Shown: in pieces, positions 55,001-64,000 of the stretch
How positions within the stretch are numbered: the stretch's first letter is position 1
How the letters are laid out: each line of letters opens with the position of its first letter
Assembly (NCBI RefSeq): GCF_003633775.1
Contig: NZ_RBIN01000002.1
Location: 62,001-126,000 of the forward strand
Reading direction: 5' to 3'
DNA: 64,000 nucleotides
Source of the DNA: Kushneria sinocarnis
Lineage (GTDB): Bacteria > Pseudomonadota > Gammaproteobacteria > Pseudomonadales > Halomonadaceae
Notes under the pieces: generated by a model
The model's database searches: none
Seen by the model: the letters and a program-made list of their open reading frames with translations, nothing else
What the model was told of the DNA's origin: nothing
Position numbers and translations under genes: made by a program

Positions 55001-56001
55001 AGGAACTGCTGGGTACCCTGCTCGATATCTCCAAGCTCGACTCCGGCGCCCTGACGCCCCGGCGCCAGGTGTTTGCGCTGGAGGAAATCTTCCGGCCGCT
55101 GCGGGCCGAATTCGAGGTCATGGCCGCCGACCGCGGTCTCGACCTGGATGTGGTCGGCACCAATACCATGGTCGACAGCGACCCGCAGATGCTGCGGCGC
55201 ATCGTGCAGAACTTCCTCTCCAACGCGCTGCGCTACACCCAGCAGGGCCGGGTGCTGCTGGGCTGTCGCCGGCGCGGCGAACGGCTATCGATCGAGGTCT
55301 GGGATACCGGACCGGGCATCCCCGAAGCCAAGCAGGAGGAGATCTTCCAGGAGTTCCGCCGGCTCGACCAGACCTCCCGCCACCGGGAGAGCGAAAAGGG
55401 CCTGGGACTGGGGCTGTCGATTGCCGATCGCATGGCCCGGGTGCTCGAACACCCCATTGCCATCCGCTCCTGGATGGGCCACGGCACCGTCTTCTCGCTG
55501 ACCGTCCCCTGGCAGCGTGGTCAGCGTGCCGAAACCGGCAAGGGCGACAGCACCCGGTCACATCGGGCCGGCAACAAGCTCAAGGGAGCGCGGGTGCTCT
55601 GCATCGACAACGAGACCATGACGCTCGAGGGCATGAAGGCGATGCTGGAGGGCTGGGACTGCGAGGTGTATACCGCCACCTCGATCGGCGGCAGCAAATC
55701 GGTACTGCGCAATCTCGATGGCGATCCCGACGCCATTCTCGCCGACTACCATCTCGACAACGAGATCACCGGCCTGATGGCGCTGGAGGCGCTGGGGGAA
55801 CGCTTCTCTTCGGAAGTTCCGGGGATCGTGATCACCGCCGATCGTACCGATGAGGTCGCCGAAGAGGTCAAGCGCGCCGGCTATCACCTGCTGATGAAGC
55901 CGGTACGGCCGGCCGCCCTGCGCGCCCTGCTGACCCGCACCCTGCAGGCGCGGCGCCATGCGCCGGACAGTCACATCGGCGAGGACGATCAGGCCCCGTG
56001 A
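52021..56001 (+). CDS. crbS: CrbS/MxtR-type hybrid histidine kinase with SLC5 transporter domain
   Basis: 1326 residues. Order: sodium/solute-symporter (SLC5) domain of about 13 helices (1-520), STAC-like linker (about 530-640), two PAS domains (about 640-760 and 765-885; WNQRYLELFDFP, FTNRAYESVM), coiled coil, HisKA with the phospho-histidine H954 (SHDLLQPL), HATPase (about 1015-1165; WDTGPGIPE, GLGLGLSIADRM) and a C-terminal receiver with D1242 (ILADYHLD). CrbS of Vibrio and MxtR of Pseudomonas have this plan and switch on acs in response to acetate. The regulator and acs lie directly downstream on the other strand. ATG 52021 (GGGGAG) is preferred over GTG 51979. Confidence 0.9.
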   Translation: MFQGWLLVAISIGYIAALFLIAWWGDRRARLRGPVQRRPMVYSLALAVYCTSWTFYGSVGQAADAGLPYASIFIGPVLAFLLFWPILAKMIRVAKRQNVTSIADFIASRHGKSQALAAFTSLVALVGTLPYVALQLKAMAASVTVLTVNNDMVRSPLLGDTALYVAILMALFAILFGTRHTDATEHHEGLIQAIAFESIVKLAAFLILGMVITWGMFNGLDDLSQRAWAALDLDRQFNETTFGHGFWTQTLLAMLAVFCVPRQFHVTVLENTHGDDSARARWLFPLYMLASGFFVLPLTSAGISLFGNSGISPDEWILHLPMATGSHWLTLITFVGGFAAASGMVIMAGVTLAIMLSNELVIPLLLRLKWFDAHRGDYAQWVLRARRLIMVLIMALAYLFYRLVAESSTLAALGWLSLSALAQLAPALIGGLYWKRGNRLGVSVGMTLGFAIWSWTLLVPALARAGLMPETLVTGGPFGITLLSPLNLFGLSLGGPLTHGVLLSLGANLFCYIFISQLTEQRVVERIQASLFVDSVETRQTSINRPWRGSTSVGDLQNLCKRFLSEEQVERAFERYASQNQQALTPGSPASIDLIQFSERLLSSAIGASSARIVVNSALSGRDVAISDVVSIVDEASQVLEFNRALLQATIENVAQGIMVVDHNLQMVVWNQRYLELFDFPDNLIRVGVPIDRIFRYNAHQGEYGPGDPEEHVNLLIDNIRTGQPHHYQRYRQDGTVIDVEGNPMPGGGFVYTYQDITSQKRTEEALIRSENNIRIYTDNVPALIAYFDRDCHYLFTNRAYESVMDIDRLDAIGKRAEEVMSSAMWRERAPWMLRALAGERVSWELSMADGEGGTRYLLATYTPHFREGQRVLGFFALYQDITERRLAEIALQETNEHLEERVRERTQALSKVNEALRQENQVRAEAESALRQAKQVAETANTSKTRFLAAASHDLLQPLNAARLFTSALSQRLEETEHAGTLEHIDNSLQAAEELLGTLLDISKLDSGALTPRRQVFALEEIFRPLRAEFEVMAADRGLDLDVVGTNTMVDSDPQMLRRIVQNFLSNALRYTQQGRVLLGCRRRGERLSIEVWDTGPGIPEAKQEEIFQEFRRLDQTSRHRESEKGLGLGLSIADRMARVLEHPIAIRSWMGHGTVFSLTVPWQRGQRAETGKGDSTRSHRAGNKLKGARVLCIDNETMTLEGMKAMLEGWDCEVYTATSIGGSKSVLRNLDGDPDAILADYHLDNEITGLMALEALGERFSSEVPGIVITADRTDEVAEEVKRAGYHLLMKPVRPAALRALLTRTLQARRHAPDSHIGEDDQAP

Positions 56002-56061
56002 ATGCAGAGCGCCCGGTGGCTGATGCCAGCGGGCGCTGCAGGACCTGATAGCGGAAAGCGG

Positions 56062-56727
56062 CTACCCCTCTTCGATCTTCGGTGGGTCCACTTCCAGCTT
56101 CTGGGCGGCGATGACCGCCTGGGTGCGCGAGTGTACGCCCAGCTTGCGCAGAATGGCCGTCACGTGCGCCTTGATGGTCGCCTCGGACACATTCAGATCA
56201 TAGGCGATCTGCTTGTTGAGCAGGCCCTCGGTGAGCATGTTGAGCACACGAAACTGCTGGGGTGTCAGTGAAGCGATCGCCTCGGCAAACTTCGCTTCCT
56301 CCTCGTTTCCTTCCCCCAGCGCGTCGGCCACTTCCGGTGGCAGCCAGACCTCACCCTCGAGAATCTCGCCGATGGCATCGGAGATGACCGGCAGCGAGGC
56401 CGACTTGGGAATGAAACCCGAGGCGCCGTAGTCGATCGCACGGCGCACCACGTGCACCTCTTCACTTCCCGAGATCACGGCAACCGGGATATCCGGCATC
56501 TGCCCCCGCAGCTGGATCAGGCCGGAAAAGCCATGCGCGCCGGGCATGCGCAGATCCAGCAGAATCAGATCGACATCGGGATGCCGGGTTACCGCGTCCA
56601 GTGTCGCCTCCATGGTATCGGCTTCGACGATCTCTGCATTGGCCGCCACCTGACGCAGTGACTGCGTCAGGGCCGCCCGGAACAGCGGATGATCGTCGGC
56701 GACAATGAATTTCTGGGCAAACGCCAT
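56062..56727 (-). CDS. crbR: LuxR-type response regulator CrbR/ErdR
   Basis: 221 residues. Receiver with D11/D12 and phospho-acceptor D58 (LILLDLRMPG), then a LuxR-type helix-turn-helix (LTPQQFRVLNMLTEG, NKQIAYDLNVSEATIKAH). ATG 56727 follows GGAGGAG. CrbR/ErdR activates acs in Vibrio and Pseudomonas. Convergent with its presumed kinase (60 bases between) and immediately downstream of acs; the three genes form one acetate module. Confidence 0.88.
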   Translation of the reverse strand: MAFAQKFIVADDHPLFRAALTQSLRQVAANAEIVEADTMEATLDAVTRHPDVDLILLDLRMPGAHGFSGLIQLRGQMPDIPVAVISGSEEVHVVRRAIDYGASGFIPKSASLPVISDAIGEILEGEVWLPPEVADALGEGNEEEAKFAEAIASLTPQQFRVLNMLTEGLLNKQIAYDLNVSEATIKAHVTAILRKLGVHSRTQAVIAAQKLEVDPPKIEEG

Positions 56728-56881
56728 GCAGTCTCCTCCAAACCCTGTCACACCTCGACGCGGGTATCAGCGCTGTATTTATGGAGCCGCCTGTCAGTGT
56801 GCGGCCGACCGGATCATCGGCGCCGCGGGGTGCGTCAGATTGTCACGCCTTCAGCGCATACTACCGCAGTGCCTTTTGAAT

Positions 56882-56906
56882 ACCAAAGGATAACCAGGCC
56901 TTTGGT
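56882..56906. promoter_or_regulatory. Inverted repeat upstream of the response regulator
   Basis: ACCAAAGG and CCTTTGGT, perfect 8-bp arms around a nine-base centre, 155 bases before the crbR start and 80 past the acs stop. Candidate operator, perhaps autoregulatory. No known consensus matched. Confidence 0.4.
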
Positions 56907-56928
56907 CGCAGTGATGCTGCAAACGACA

Positions 56929-56950
56929 CAGGCGGGCCATGGCCCGCCTG
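56929..56950 (-). terminator. Hairpin after acs
   Basis: 22-bp perfect palindrome with 10-bp arms, 36 bases past the acs stop. Weak T content after it on the minus strand (TGTCGTTTG). Probably ends acs before crbR. Confidence 0.6.
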
Positions 56951-56986
56951 AGACTCGTATTATTATCGCATTTCGCTGCCGGTGCT

Positions 56987-58945
56987 CTACTGATGCCGGT
57001 GCTCGATCAGCTCCTCGACCACCGAGGGATCAGCCAGCGTGCTGGTATCCCCCAGCCCTTCCAGCTCGTTGGAAGCGATCTTGCGCAGGATACGACGCAT
57101 GATCTTGCCGGAACGGGTCTTGGGCAGGCCGGGCGCCCACTGGATGATATCCGGTGTCGCGATCGGACCGATGTCGTGACGCACCCGGCTGATCAGCTCC
57201 CGGCGCAGCTCCTCGCTCTGGGTCACGCCGTCGTTCAGGGTCACATAGATATAGATGCCCTGTCCCTTGACGTCATGGGGGTAACCGACCACTGCCGCTT
57301 CGGCTACCGCCTCGTGAGCCACCAGCGACGACTCGATTTCGGCCGTGCCCAGCCGGTGCCCCGAGACATTGAGCACATCATCGATCCGGCCGGTGATCCA
57401 GTAGTCGCCATCGGCATCGCGCCGGGCGCCATCACCGGTGAAATAGACCCCCTCATGCATGGAGAAGTAGGTCTGTTCGAAGCGCTCGTGATTGTGCCAG
57501 ATGGTACGGGCCTGTCCGGGCCAGCTGGCCTCGATGACCAGATTGCCCGAGGCCTCGCCTTCCAGCCGATTGCCCTCGTTGTCATACAGTGCCGGCCGGA
57601 CACCGAAGAAGGGCTTCATGGCAGCCCCGGGCTTGATCTCGGAAAAGCCGGGCAGTGGCGTGATCATGTGCCCCCCGGTTTCGGTCTGCCACCAGGTATC
57701 CATGATCGGGCAGCGCCCGTTACCCACCACGCGATGGAACCAGGACCAGGCCTCGGGGTTGATCGGCTCACCCACGCTGCCGAGCATGCGCAGCGAGTCG
57801 CGCGAACTCGAGTCCATGATGTGCTCCCCGTGCGCCATCAGCGCGCGTACCGCGGTCGGCGAGGTATAAAGGATATTGACGCCGTGGCGATCAATGATCT
57901 CGCCGACCCGGCCGTGTGTGGGGTAGCTCGGCACGCCCTCGAACATCAGCGTGGTCGCGCCGTTGGCCAGCGGCCCGTACACGATATAGGAGTGCCCGGT
58001 AATCCAGCCGACATCGGCGGCACACCAGTACACGTCACCATCGTGATAATCGAACACGTAGCGATGGGTCAGCGAGGTGTACAGCAGATAGCCGCCGATG
58101 GTGTGCTTGAGCCCCTTGGGCTTGCCGGTCGAGCCCGAGGTATAGAGGATGAACAGGCCCTCTTCCGCGCCGAGCTCCTCGGCCGGGCACTCCCTGGACT
58201 GACCGTCGACCACCTCGTGATACCAGCGGTCCCGATCATGCCAGGCGGTGTCGCCACCGGTCCGGCGGACCACCAGCACATGCTCGACGATTTCCGTGCC
58301 CTCACGGCTCAGGGCCTCGTCGACATTCTCCTTGAGCGGAATGTGCTTGCCGCCGCGGACCGACTCATCGGCAGTGATCACCACCCGTGAGCCGGAGTCC
58401 TGAATGCGCCCGGCCAGCGCATCCGGCGAGAAACCACCGAACACCACCGAATGCAGTGCCCCGATCCGGGCACAGGCCAGCATCGCAATGGCCGCCTCGG
58501 GAACCATCGGCATGTAGAGGGTCACCGTATCACCGCGACCGATACCCAGCGACTTCAGCGCATTGGCGCACTGTCCGACCCGGCCGTGCAGCTCGCGAAA
58601 TCTCAGGGTCTTCGTGTCGCCCGGCTCATCGCCTTCCCAGATGATGGCCGGCTGATCACCGCGCGTTTCGAGATGCCGATCCAGACAGTTCCACGCCGCG
58701 TTGATCGTGCCATCCTCGAACCAGCGGATGTCGGTACCGGTAGCGGAAAAGGTGCTTCGCGAAATGGTTTCGGGCTCCCTGAACCACGCCAGTGTCTTCG
58801 CCTGGTCGCGCCAGAAACCTTCGGGATCCTCTATCGAGCGCTGGTACATCTCCTGGTACTGCGACTCGTCAAGCCAGGCCCGCGAGCGAATATCCGGGTC
58901 GATCGAATGACGCTGCGCATTGGCACTACTGACACTCTCGGTCAT
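56987..58945 (-). CDS. acs: Acetyl-coenzyme A synthetase
   Basis: 652 residues, the E. coli Acs length; activates acetate to acetyl-AMP, then acetyl-CoA, for scavenging low acetate. Seen: [15 protein letters not shown] (P-loop), [47 protein letters not shown], and the acetylatable lysine in [15 protein letters not shown] 58945 has GGAGGGG upstream. A short hairpin (58966-58980) lies in its leader. Its position beside the CrbSR pair implies direct control by it. Confidence 0.97.
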   Translation of the reverse strand: MTESVSSANAQRHSIDPDIRSRAWLDESQYQEMYQRSIEDPEGFWRDQAKTLAWFREPETISRSTFSATGTDIRWFEDGTINAAWNCLDRHLETRGDQPAIIWEGDEPGDTKTLRFRELHGRVGQCANALKSLGIGRGDTVTLYMPMVPEAAIAMLACARIGALHSVVFGGFSPDALAGRIQDSGSRVVITADESVRGGKHIPLKENVDEALSREGTEIVEHVLVVRRTGGDTAWHDRDRWYHEVVDGQSRECPAEELGAEEGLFILYTSGSTGKPKGLKHTIGGYLLYTSLTHRYVFDYHDGDVYWCAADVGWITGHSYIVYGPLANGATTLMFEGVPSYPTHGRVGEIIDRHGVNILYTSPTAVRALMAHGEHIMDSSSRDSLRMLGSVGEPINPEAWSWFHRVVGNGRCPIMDTWWQTETGGHMITPLPGFSEIKPGAAMKPFFGVRPALYDNEGNRLEGEASGNLVIEASWPGQARTIWHNHERFEQTYFSMHEGVYFTGDGARRDADGDYWITGRIDDVLNVSGHRLGTAEIESSLVAHEAVAEAAVVGYPHDVKGQGIYIYVTLNDGVTQSEELRRELISRVRHDIGPIATPDIIQWAPGLPKTRSGKIMRRILRKIASNELEGLGDTSTLADPSVVEELIEHRHQ

Positions 58946-59121
58946 GGCTGCCCCTCCAGTATGGATGCCCGCATCGGGCAGTCGGAATTCGCCTAACTGG
59001 ATCAGGATAGCCGGATAGACCCGGGCCCCTCCCATTAGACCTTGGTCGCGAATCTTCGGGGCTTGTGCCGTCAAAACAGCGACTTGATCGCCGGGATGGC
59101 GGCAGCCACTGCCGGCTCCTG

Positions 59122-59637
59122 TCAGGCCGGCTCGTCAATGCGGCCCTGATAGCGCAGTACGCCGTGACAGTGGCGGCAGCGATAACGGCGCCCGCGGCGA
59201 ACCAGCGCATGACGCTGTACCGTAAAGCGGTGCAGCTGCTCACAGTCACAGCGATAACCGTGGGGCGTGGGGGTTGCCTGCGAGGTATCAAAGGCGTGGG
59301 TCACGCGCGGCGGCAGCCGGAACACTTCACGCATGACCGATTGCCATTCACGCCCGTGCGGACGGACCCGATACGGTATGCTGTGATGGACCACCCAGTG
59401 GGCCATCTCGTGCGGCACCACCTCGGTGAGAAAGGCCTCCGGCTGATCACGATAGAGCGTCATGTTGAAGCGCAGACCGCCGCGTCGGTAGTGCGCCTGA
59501 CCCGCGCTGCGACCACGCAGGTCGAACCAGATGCGTGGCCACGGCACTCCGGGATGGTGCGAACGGGCAAGCTGCCAGCAGCGCTCGGTACGACTCAGCA
59601 ACCGCTGCTGCAGCTGTTCATCGCTTATCTCTGCCAT
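59122..59637 (-). CDS. sprT: SprT family zinc metalloprotease-like protein
   Basis: 171 residues. The HEMAHW zinc site (HExxH) is seen in [13 protein letters not shown] with a further histidine downstream, and a C-terminal zinc ribbon has CDC and CRHC cysteines. Related to eukaryotic Spartan, which removes DNA-protein crosslinks; the bacterial role is not established. Next to acs only by position. Confidence 0.9.
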   Translation of the reverse strand: MAEISDEQLQQRLLSRTERCWQLARSHHPGVPWPRIWFDLRGRSAGQAHYRRGGLRFNMTLYRDQPEAFLTEVVPHEMAHWVVHHSIPYRVRPHGREWQSVMREVFRLPPRVTHAFDTSQATPTPHGYRCDCEQLHRFTVQRHALVRRGRRYRCRHCHGVLRYQGRIDEPA

Positions 59638-59777
59638 GTCCCGCCTTTACCTGCCTGTATGTCATCGTCCATGCCGCAATGCATCGCAAACGCGGCAGCC
59701 GTATCGCGAAATGATAGAATGCGGGGCACGCCGTTGAACGTAAAGCACCACACGTGCCGACAACCGGAGCCGCACTC

Positions 59778-60464
59778 ATGGCCGAGACGCCCCAGCCGTA
59801 TCCGCTGCTCGATGATGACCAGCTCGATCTGCTGTATGACTTCCTGGATTCCGAGCGGGTCAGCGATGAGGCCCTCGATCTGTTCGGCGCCCATGGTTAC
59901 ATGATTGCCCAGGCCATCTCCGTGGCGCCGGCCGAACGGAACGACCGACTGGCCGCGGTCTTCGATACTGCTGCGGAATTCGATGACACCGGCCAGCAGC
60001 AGGAGATCGAATCCGCCCTCGACCAGCTGTGTATCAACGCTACCCGGGCATTCGAGGCCGGCGATGTTCCCGATCTGCCCTTCGATCTCGACATGAGCGA
60101 GGAAGAATCCGACCAGGAGCATCCGGTGCGCCTCTGGTGTGCCGGCTTCATGGAGGGCGTCTTCAGCGATGAAACCGCCTGGTTCGAGGGCCATGAGGAT
60201 CAGGCCGCCGAACTGCTGCTGCCCTTCATGATCCTCTCGGGCCTGTTCGATGAAGAGGACCCCGAGCTGGCCGCCGTGGGCCGCGATCCCCGGGAAGCCA
60301 CCCGTCTGGCCGAGCAGCTGCCCGAACTGACCCTGGATCTCTACCTGCTCTATCGGGCGCCGCCCGAGGACGCGGGCAAAGGCAGCGGGAAAGGCAAACC
60401 GGCCGGTCGCTCCCGCAATACCAGCCGATCAGGCAAGTCCCGGTCACCGCGGCGTGGACGCTGA
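59778..60464 (+). CDS. UPF0149 (YecA/YgfB) family protein
   Basis: 228 residues, acidic in the first three quarters with LDDDQLDLLYDFLDS, FGAHGYMIAQAISV, RLWCAGFMEGVF and LLPFMILSGLFDEEDP, which match the UPF0149 fold; a basic Ser/Arg/Lys tail follows. Start ATG 59778 fits better than GTG 59754. Its function is unknown. It ends one base before the convergent phospholipase gene. Confidence 0.85.
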   Translation: MAETPQPYPLLDDDQLDLLYDFLDSERVSDEALDLFGAHGYMIAQAISVAPAERNDRLAAVFDTAAEFDDTGQQQEIESALDQLCINATRAFEAGDVPDLPFDLDMSEEESDQEHPVRLWCAGFMEGVFSDETAWFEGHEDQAAELLLPFMILSGLFDEEDPELAAVGRDPREATRLAEQLPELTLDLYLLYRAPPEDAGKGSGKGKPAGRSRNTSRSGKSRSPRRGR

Positions 60465-60465
60465 T

Positions 60466-61599
60466 TCAGCGCAGACGGGTGATCATGGCGTCGAGCGTGC
60501 CATAGCACCACTCCCGCAGCCGCTGCCAGCGCGAACGCTGCTGCCACTGCTCCAAAGTGACCTCGCGACTCTGCCGGAAGTTGTGTTCGAACAGGGCGGC
60601 CAGCTCCCCGGCAAACGCCGGGTCCTCCACTTCCTGATTAGCTTCCAGGTTCCACTGCAGGCTCCAGTGGTCGAAATTGCAGGAGCCGATGGTGCACCAG
60701 TCGTCACACAGACCGAACTTGGCATGAATGAAGGCGGGCTGAAATTCGAAGATGCGCACGCCATCCCTCAGCAGATGGGCATAGAAGCGCTGGCCGGCAT
60801 AGCGGACACCGGGATGATCGTGATCACGCGCCGCCAGCAGCAGGCGGACATCCAGCCCCTGACGCGCCGCACGCCGCAGCAGTCGGCGCAGGCTGCGGGT
60901 GGGCACGAAATAGGGGGTGCACAGCCAGATCCGCCGCTTCGCGGTATTGACATGATGATGCAGCGAGCGCCGGATGGCCTGATAGCGATAACCCTGTCCC
61001 CAGACCACGCGCCCGCGCATCCCGTTCAGGGCTGACATGCCATCGCCCCGCCCGGCCGGCTGCACCGGCGCCGGCCGGGGAGGCCGCAGGCCACGCGGCG
61101 AATGGACCGGACGCGAGTGCCAGACCCGTTCGAAAAGGGCCTGCCAGTCCGCTACACAGGGACCCTGTACCGCCACGGCGACATCGAACCAGGCATTGAG
61201 AAACTGATCGGTCATGCCGAAGCCGCCGGTGAAGGCAAGGCGTTCATCCACGACGACCAGCTTGCGGTGATCGCGCGAAATGAAACGACTGAGATGGCGC
61301 AGTGAAAGAGGATGGAAGAATCGCAGCATGACGCCGCTCTCGAGCAGTCGACGCCGGCTGGCCGTGGAGAGCGGCCAGCTGCCGCAGGCATCCAGCAGCA
61401 GCCTGACGCGCACCCCCCGCGTGACAGCACGCGCCAGCGCGGCCATCATGCGTTCGCCGAGCACACCGTCCTCGAAGGCATACAGCTCGATATCGATGGC
61501 GTGCCCGGCCGCCTCGATGGCATCGAACAGGGCCGGCAGGAAACGCCGGGCTTCCGGCAACAGGGTCAGCACATTGCCATCGCGCCATGGCTCTCTCAT
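60466..61599 (-). CDS. Cardiolipin synthase B-like phospholipase D family protein
   Basis: 377 residues from ATG 61599 (GGGAGAG upstream). Two HKD motifs are seen: HRKLVVVDERLAFTGG and HAKFGLCDDWCTIGSCNFD. Length and order fit ClsB of E. coli (413 residues), which makes cardiolipin from phosphatidylglycerol and phosphatidylethanolamine; there is no N-terminal membrane pair as in ClsA. Divergent from plsB across 126 bases, so both phospholipid genes may share a control region. Confidence 0.88.
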   Translation of the reverse strand: MREPWRDGNVLTLLPEARRFLPALFDAIEAAGHAIDIELYAFEDGVLGERMMAALARAVTRGVRVRLLLDACGSWPLSTASRRRLLESGVMLRFFHPLSLRHLSRFISRDHRKLVVVDERLAFTGGFGMTDQFLNAWFDVAVAVQGPCVADWQALFERVWHSRPVHSPRGLRPPRPAPVQPAGRGDGMSALNGMRGRVVWGQGYRYQAIRRSLHHHVNTAKRRIWLCTPYFVPTRSLRRLLRRAARQGLDVRLLLAARDHDHPGVRYAGQRFYAHLLRDGVRIFEFQPAFIHAKFGLCDDWCTIGSCNFDHWSLQWNLEANQEVEDPAFAGELAALFEHNFRQSREVTLEQWQQRSRWQRLREWCYGTLDAMITRLR

Positions 61600-61725
61600 C
61601 CGGCTCTCTCCCGTTCCGGCTTCTTCCATCCCCCCGTGGGAGGCAGCAGCCGGCGAGTATAACCCGTCTCGCCGTCGCCGCCCTGCGCGTGGCCCCCACA
61701 CCCGGCCGGATTCTGCGAGGGCCTG

Positions 61726-64000
61726 ATGCATCTACCACTGCGCCTGCGCCGGGGCGCCGTTCGCGCCGCGACGGCCCTGCTGGCACCACTGATTCGCTTT
61801 CGCAGCATCGACCCGCTTCCCGAATCCCGGGCCCATGAGGGCTCACCGGTGGTCTATGTACTGCAGGGCCCTGCCCTCTCCGACCGCCTGGCCCTGCGTC
61901 TGCTGTGTCGCCGTCACGCCCTGCCCGACCCGGATCGCCGGATCGTGCTCTCGGGACAACGGCATGGCACCCTGCACGGACTCTATCGTGACAGCAGGCA
62001 GAAGCACTACACGCGCTCGCTGGCGCGCCTGCTCGAGGCAGCCGCCCATGCCCCCGGCGAGGACATTCGGCTGGTGCCGGTCACCATCTTCTGGGGGCGC
62101 ATGCCGGAGCGGGAGGCAGGCGGCTTGTGGCGGCTGCTGACCGCGGACGGCTGGACGCTGGGCAGCCGTCTGCGCCGGCTGCTGGCCATGGCGTGCAATG
62201 CCCGCGCTGTCGAAGCCCGGCTGGACACTCCACTGGCACTGCGCGCACCGCTCACCCGCTACGTCGAGACCGGCCGCGACCCGGTACCCCGCATTCAACG
62301 CCTGCTGCGCCGGAGCTTTCATCGCACCCGGCGCCAGGCCATCGGTCCCGACCTCTCGCACCGGCGTACCCTGGTACGGCGACTGATCCATCGCCCGAAT
62401 GTCACGGCCGCCATCGATGCCGCCGCCACCGAGCAGCAGCAACCCCGCCGCGGCATCGAGCGACGCGCGCTGCGCTACGGTTTCGAAATCGCCTCGAACA
62501 TGTCCCCACCGGTCCTGCGACTGCTCTACCGGCTGCTGGGTCGGCTCTGGCAGCAGCTCTATGACGGCGTTCGGGTCTACGGCATGGAAGAGGTCGAATC
62601 CCTCGCCGGCAGTCACGAACTCGTTTACGTGCCCTGCCACCGCAGCCACATCGACTACCTGCTGCTCTCCTGGCTGCTCTATCGGCATGGCCTGATGGCA
62701 CCGCACATTGCTGCCGGACGCAATCTCGACATGCCCCTGATCGGCCCGCTGCTGCGTCGTGCCGGTGCCTTCTTCATGCGACGCAGCTTTCGTGGCAATC
62801 GCCTCTATGGCGCCGTATTCAACGAATACCTGCACCAGCTGCTGCTGGCCGGGCATCCGGTTGAATACTTCATCGAGGGCGGGCGCTCACGCACCGGTCG
62901 CATGCTGCCACCGAAGCCGGGCATGCTCTCCATGACGGTCGACTCCTGGCAGCATCATCACAGGCGCGCGCTGACCTTCGTGCCGGTCTACATCGGCTAT
63001 GAAAAGGTACTGGAATCGAATGCCTATATGCGCGAACTGCGCACCGGCCACAAGCGCCGCGAGAGCCCGCTACGGCTGCTGCGCGTCCTGCGCCATCTGC
63101 GCCAGCCGTTCGGGCAGGTACACGTCAGTTTCGGCCAACCGCTCACCCTGGGCGCCTGGCTGGATGACCACTCCCCCGACTGGCGCCGTCAATCCGCCGA
63201 ACAGCCCGAGGCCTGGCGGCGCAAGGTGGTGCCGGCACTGGGCTTTGAACTCGCTTCGCGCATCAACGCCGCGGCCGCGCTGAATCCGGTCGCACTGGTA
63301 GCCACGGCACTGCTGGGCACCTCCCATCGCACCATCGAAACCACCCTGCTGTATCGCCAGCTCGACACGCTGGTGGCGCTGCAGCGTCATGCGCCCGGCG
63401 GCGAACGGGTGCGACTGCCACAGGGCGAGCCGCAGCAGTGGGTCGAGCACTGTGTCGGGCTCGGCATGATCGAACAGGTCGAGCAATCACTCGGTACGCT
63501 GACGACCGCTCCCGATGAGCGGGCCACGCTGCTGACCTGGTATCGCAACAACATCCTGCATCTGTTCGCTGCCCACGCCCTGGTGGCCTTCGCCTTTCGC
63601 AACAACGAGCGCCTTGAGACCACTGCACTGCACGAACTGATCGCCCCGGCCTGGCCCACCCTGCGTCAGGAGCTCTTTCTCGGTGACAGCGAGCTCGATG
63701 ACACCCGGCTGGCCCGGCTGCTGGAAGCATTTGCCGGCGAGGGGCTGCTGACCCATGACGGCACGACATGGCAGCGCCCGGCCGCCCATACCGAAGCCCG
63801 CGAACGCCTGCACCTGCTGGGGCGGATCATTCAGCCCACCCTGGAGCGGGGATTTCTGCTGCTCTCCACGCTGATGCGTTACCCGTCCGGAGCATTCGAT
63901 CGCGATACCCTGGCCGCACAGAGCCGTCAGCTGGCCGAACGGCTGACGCTGCTGCAGGGTCTCAATGCTCCGGAGTACTACGATCAGCGCCTGTTCAGCG
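61726..64000 (+). CDS. plsB: Glycerol-3-phosphate 1-O-acyltransferase PlsB (3' partial)
   Basis: 758 codons are visible and the frame is open to the window end; E. coli PlsB has 807 residues, so about 50 are missing. It acylates glycerol-3-phosphate at position 1 in the inner membrane. The acyltransferase motif HRSHIDYLLL (histidine 305, near E. coli H306) is seen, followed by GAFFMRRSF, the FIEGGRSRTGR motif and VPVYIGYE. ATG 61726 has GAGGG five bases upstream. Confidence 0.96.
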   Translation, partial: MHLPLRLRRGAVRAATALLAPLIRFRSIDPLPESRAHEGSPVVYVLQGPALSDRLALRLLCRRHALPDPDRRIVLSGQRHGTLHGLYRDSRQKHYTRSLARLLEAAAHAPGEDIRLVPVTIFWGRMPEREAGGLWRLLTADGWTLGSRLRRLLAMACNARAVEARLDTPLALRAPLTRYVETGRDPVPRIQRLLRRSFHRTRRQAIGPDLSHRRTLVRRLIHRPNVTAAIDAAATEQQQPRRGIERRALRYGFEIASNMSPPVLRLLYRLLGRLWQQLYDGVRVYGMEEVESLAGSHELVYVPCHRSHIDYLLLSWLLYRHGLMAPHIAAGRNLDMPLIGPLLRRAGAFFMRRSFRGNRLYGAVFNEYLHQLLLAGHPVEYFIEGGRSRTGRMLPPKPGMLSMTVDSWQHHHRRALTFVPVYIGYEKVLESNAYMRELRTGHKRRESPLRLLRVLRHLRQPFGQVHVSFGQPLTLGAWLDDHSPDWRRQSAEQPEAWRRKVVPALGFELASRINAAAALNPVALVATALLGTSHRTIETTLLYRQLDTLVALQRHAPGGERVRLPQGEPQQWVEHCVGLGMIEQVEQSLGTLTTAPDERATLLTWYRNNILHLFAAHALVAFAFRNNERLETTALHELIAPAWPTLRQELFLGDSELDDTRLARLLEAFAGEGLLTHDGTTWQRPAAHTEARERLHLLGRIIQPTLERGFLLLSTLMRYPSGAFDRDTLAAQSRQLAERLTLLQGLNAPEYYDQRLFS

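Overview
The window is 64 kb of chromosomal core sequence from a high-GC gammaproteobacterium, most likely a member of the Halomonadaceae (Halomonas/Chromohalobacter/Kushneria group). This rests on gene order shared with Pseudomonas (OsmC-speD-coq7; rpsF-rpsR-DUF2232-rplI-dnaB), a full group-2 Mrp Na+/H+ antiporter operon, nasT/nasS, an AmgK/MurU pair, a CrbS/CrbR-acs acetate locus, and protein sequences that look closest to halophilic relatives of Pseudomonas. The genus assignment is inference. I see no prophage, insertion sequence, CRISPR array or genomic island.

Layout: 1-3 kb, tsaD (5' truncated by the window edge), folB, folK. 1.8-9.6 kb, a minus-strand cluster lptD-surA-pdxA-rsmA-apaH-glpE-cca (no apaG). 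9.8-14.8 kb, amgK-murU, OsmC, speD, an AI-2E-type membrane protein and a Coq7-like protein. 15.0-18.7 kb, a nitrate locus: a frameshifted NNP transporter behind a sigma-54 promoter and NtrC-like site, divergent from nasT-nasS. 18.7-23.9 kb, hinT, prkB, purD, rsmE, DUF3429, rfbB. 24.1-30.2 kb, the mrp operon with a possible short leader ORF. 30.2-33.8 kb, hemH, an Fe-S photolyase and two small proteins. 33.9-41.1 kb, dnaB, rplI, DUF2232, rpsR, rpsF, rlmB, rnr. 41.3-41.7 kb, three tRNA-Leu(CAG). 42.0-49.2 kb, a NUC1-type nuclease, the yeaG-yeaH-ycgB stress operon and ltaE. 49.5-50.0 kb, five tRNAs (three Asp, two Val). 50.1-56.0 kb, an alpha/beta hydrolase, ttcA and the giant sensor kinase. 56.1-59.6 kb, its response regulator, acs and sprT. 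59.8-64 kb, a UPF0149 protein, a ClsB-like phospholipase D and plsB (3' truncated).

Functional themes: envelope biogenesis (lptD, surA, amgK, murU, plsB, clsB-like); nitrogen response (narK, nasT, nasS, and yeaG/yeaH/ycgB, known as nitrogen-starvation genes in E. coli); salt and pH homeostasis (mrp); and acetate scavenging (the kinase, regulator and acs lie side by side, matching CrbSR/MxtR-ErdR systems).

The best observations are: a Coq7 homologue in the usual Coq7 neighbourhood that has lost all four carboxylate iron ligands; a narK reading frame broken near its last helix exactly where loss of one copy of an 8-bp direct repeat would do so; a well-spaced sigma-54/NtrC arrangement in front of that gene; a SurA with one parvulin domain; a CCA enzyme without its HD motif; and a hairpin plus short ORF leader ahead of mrp. 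I found no clearly new multi-gene system.
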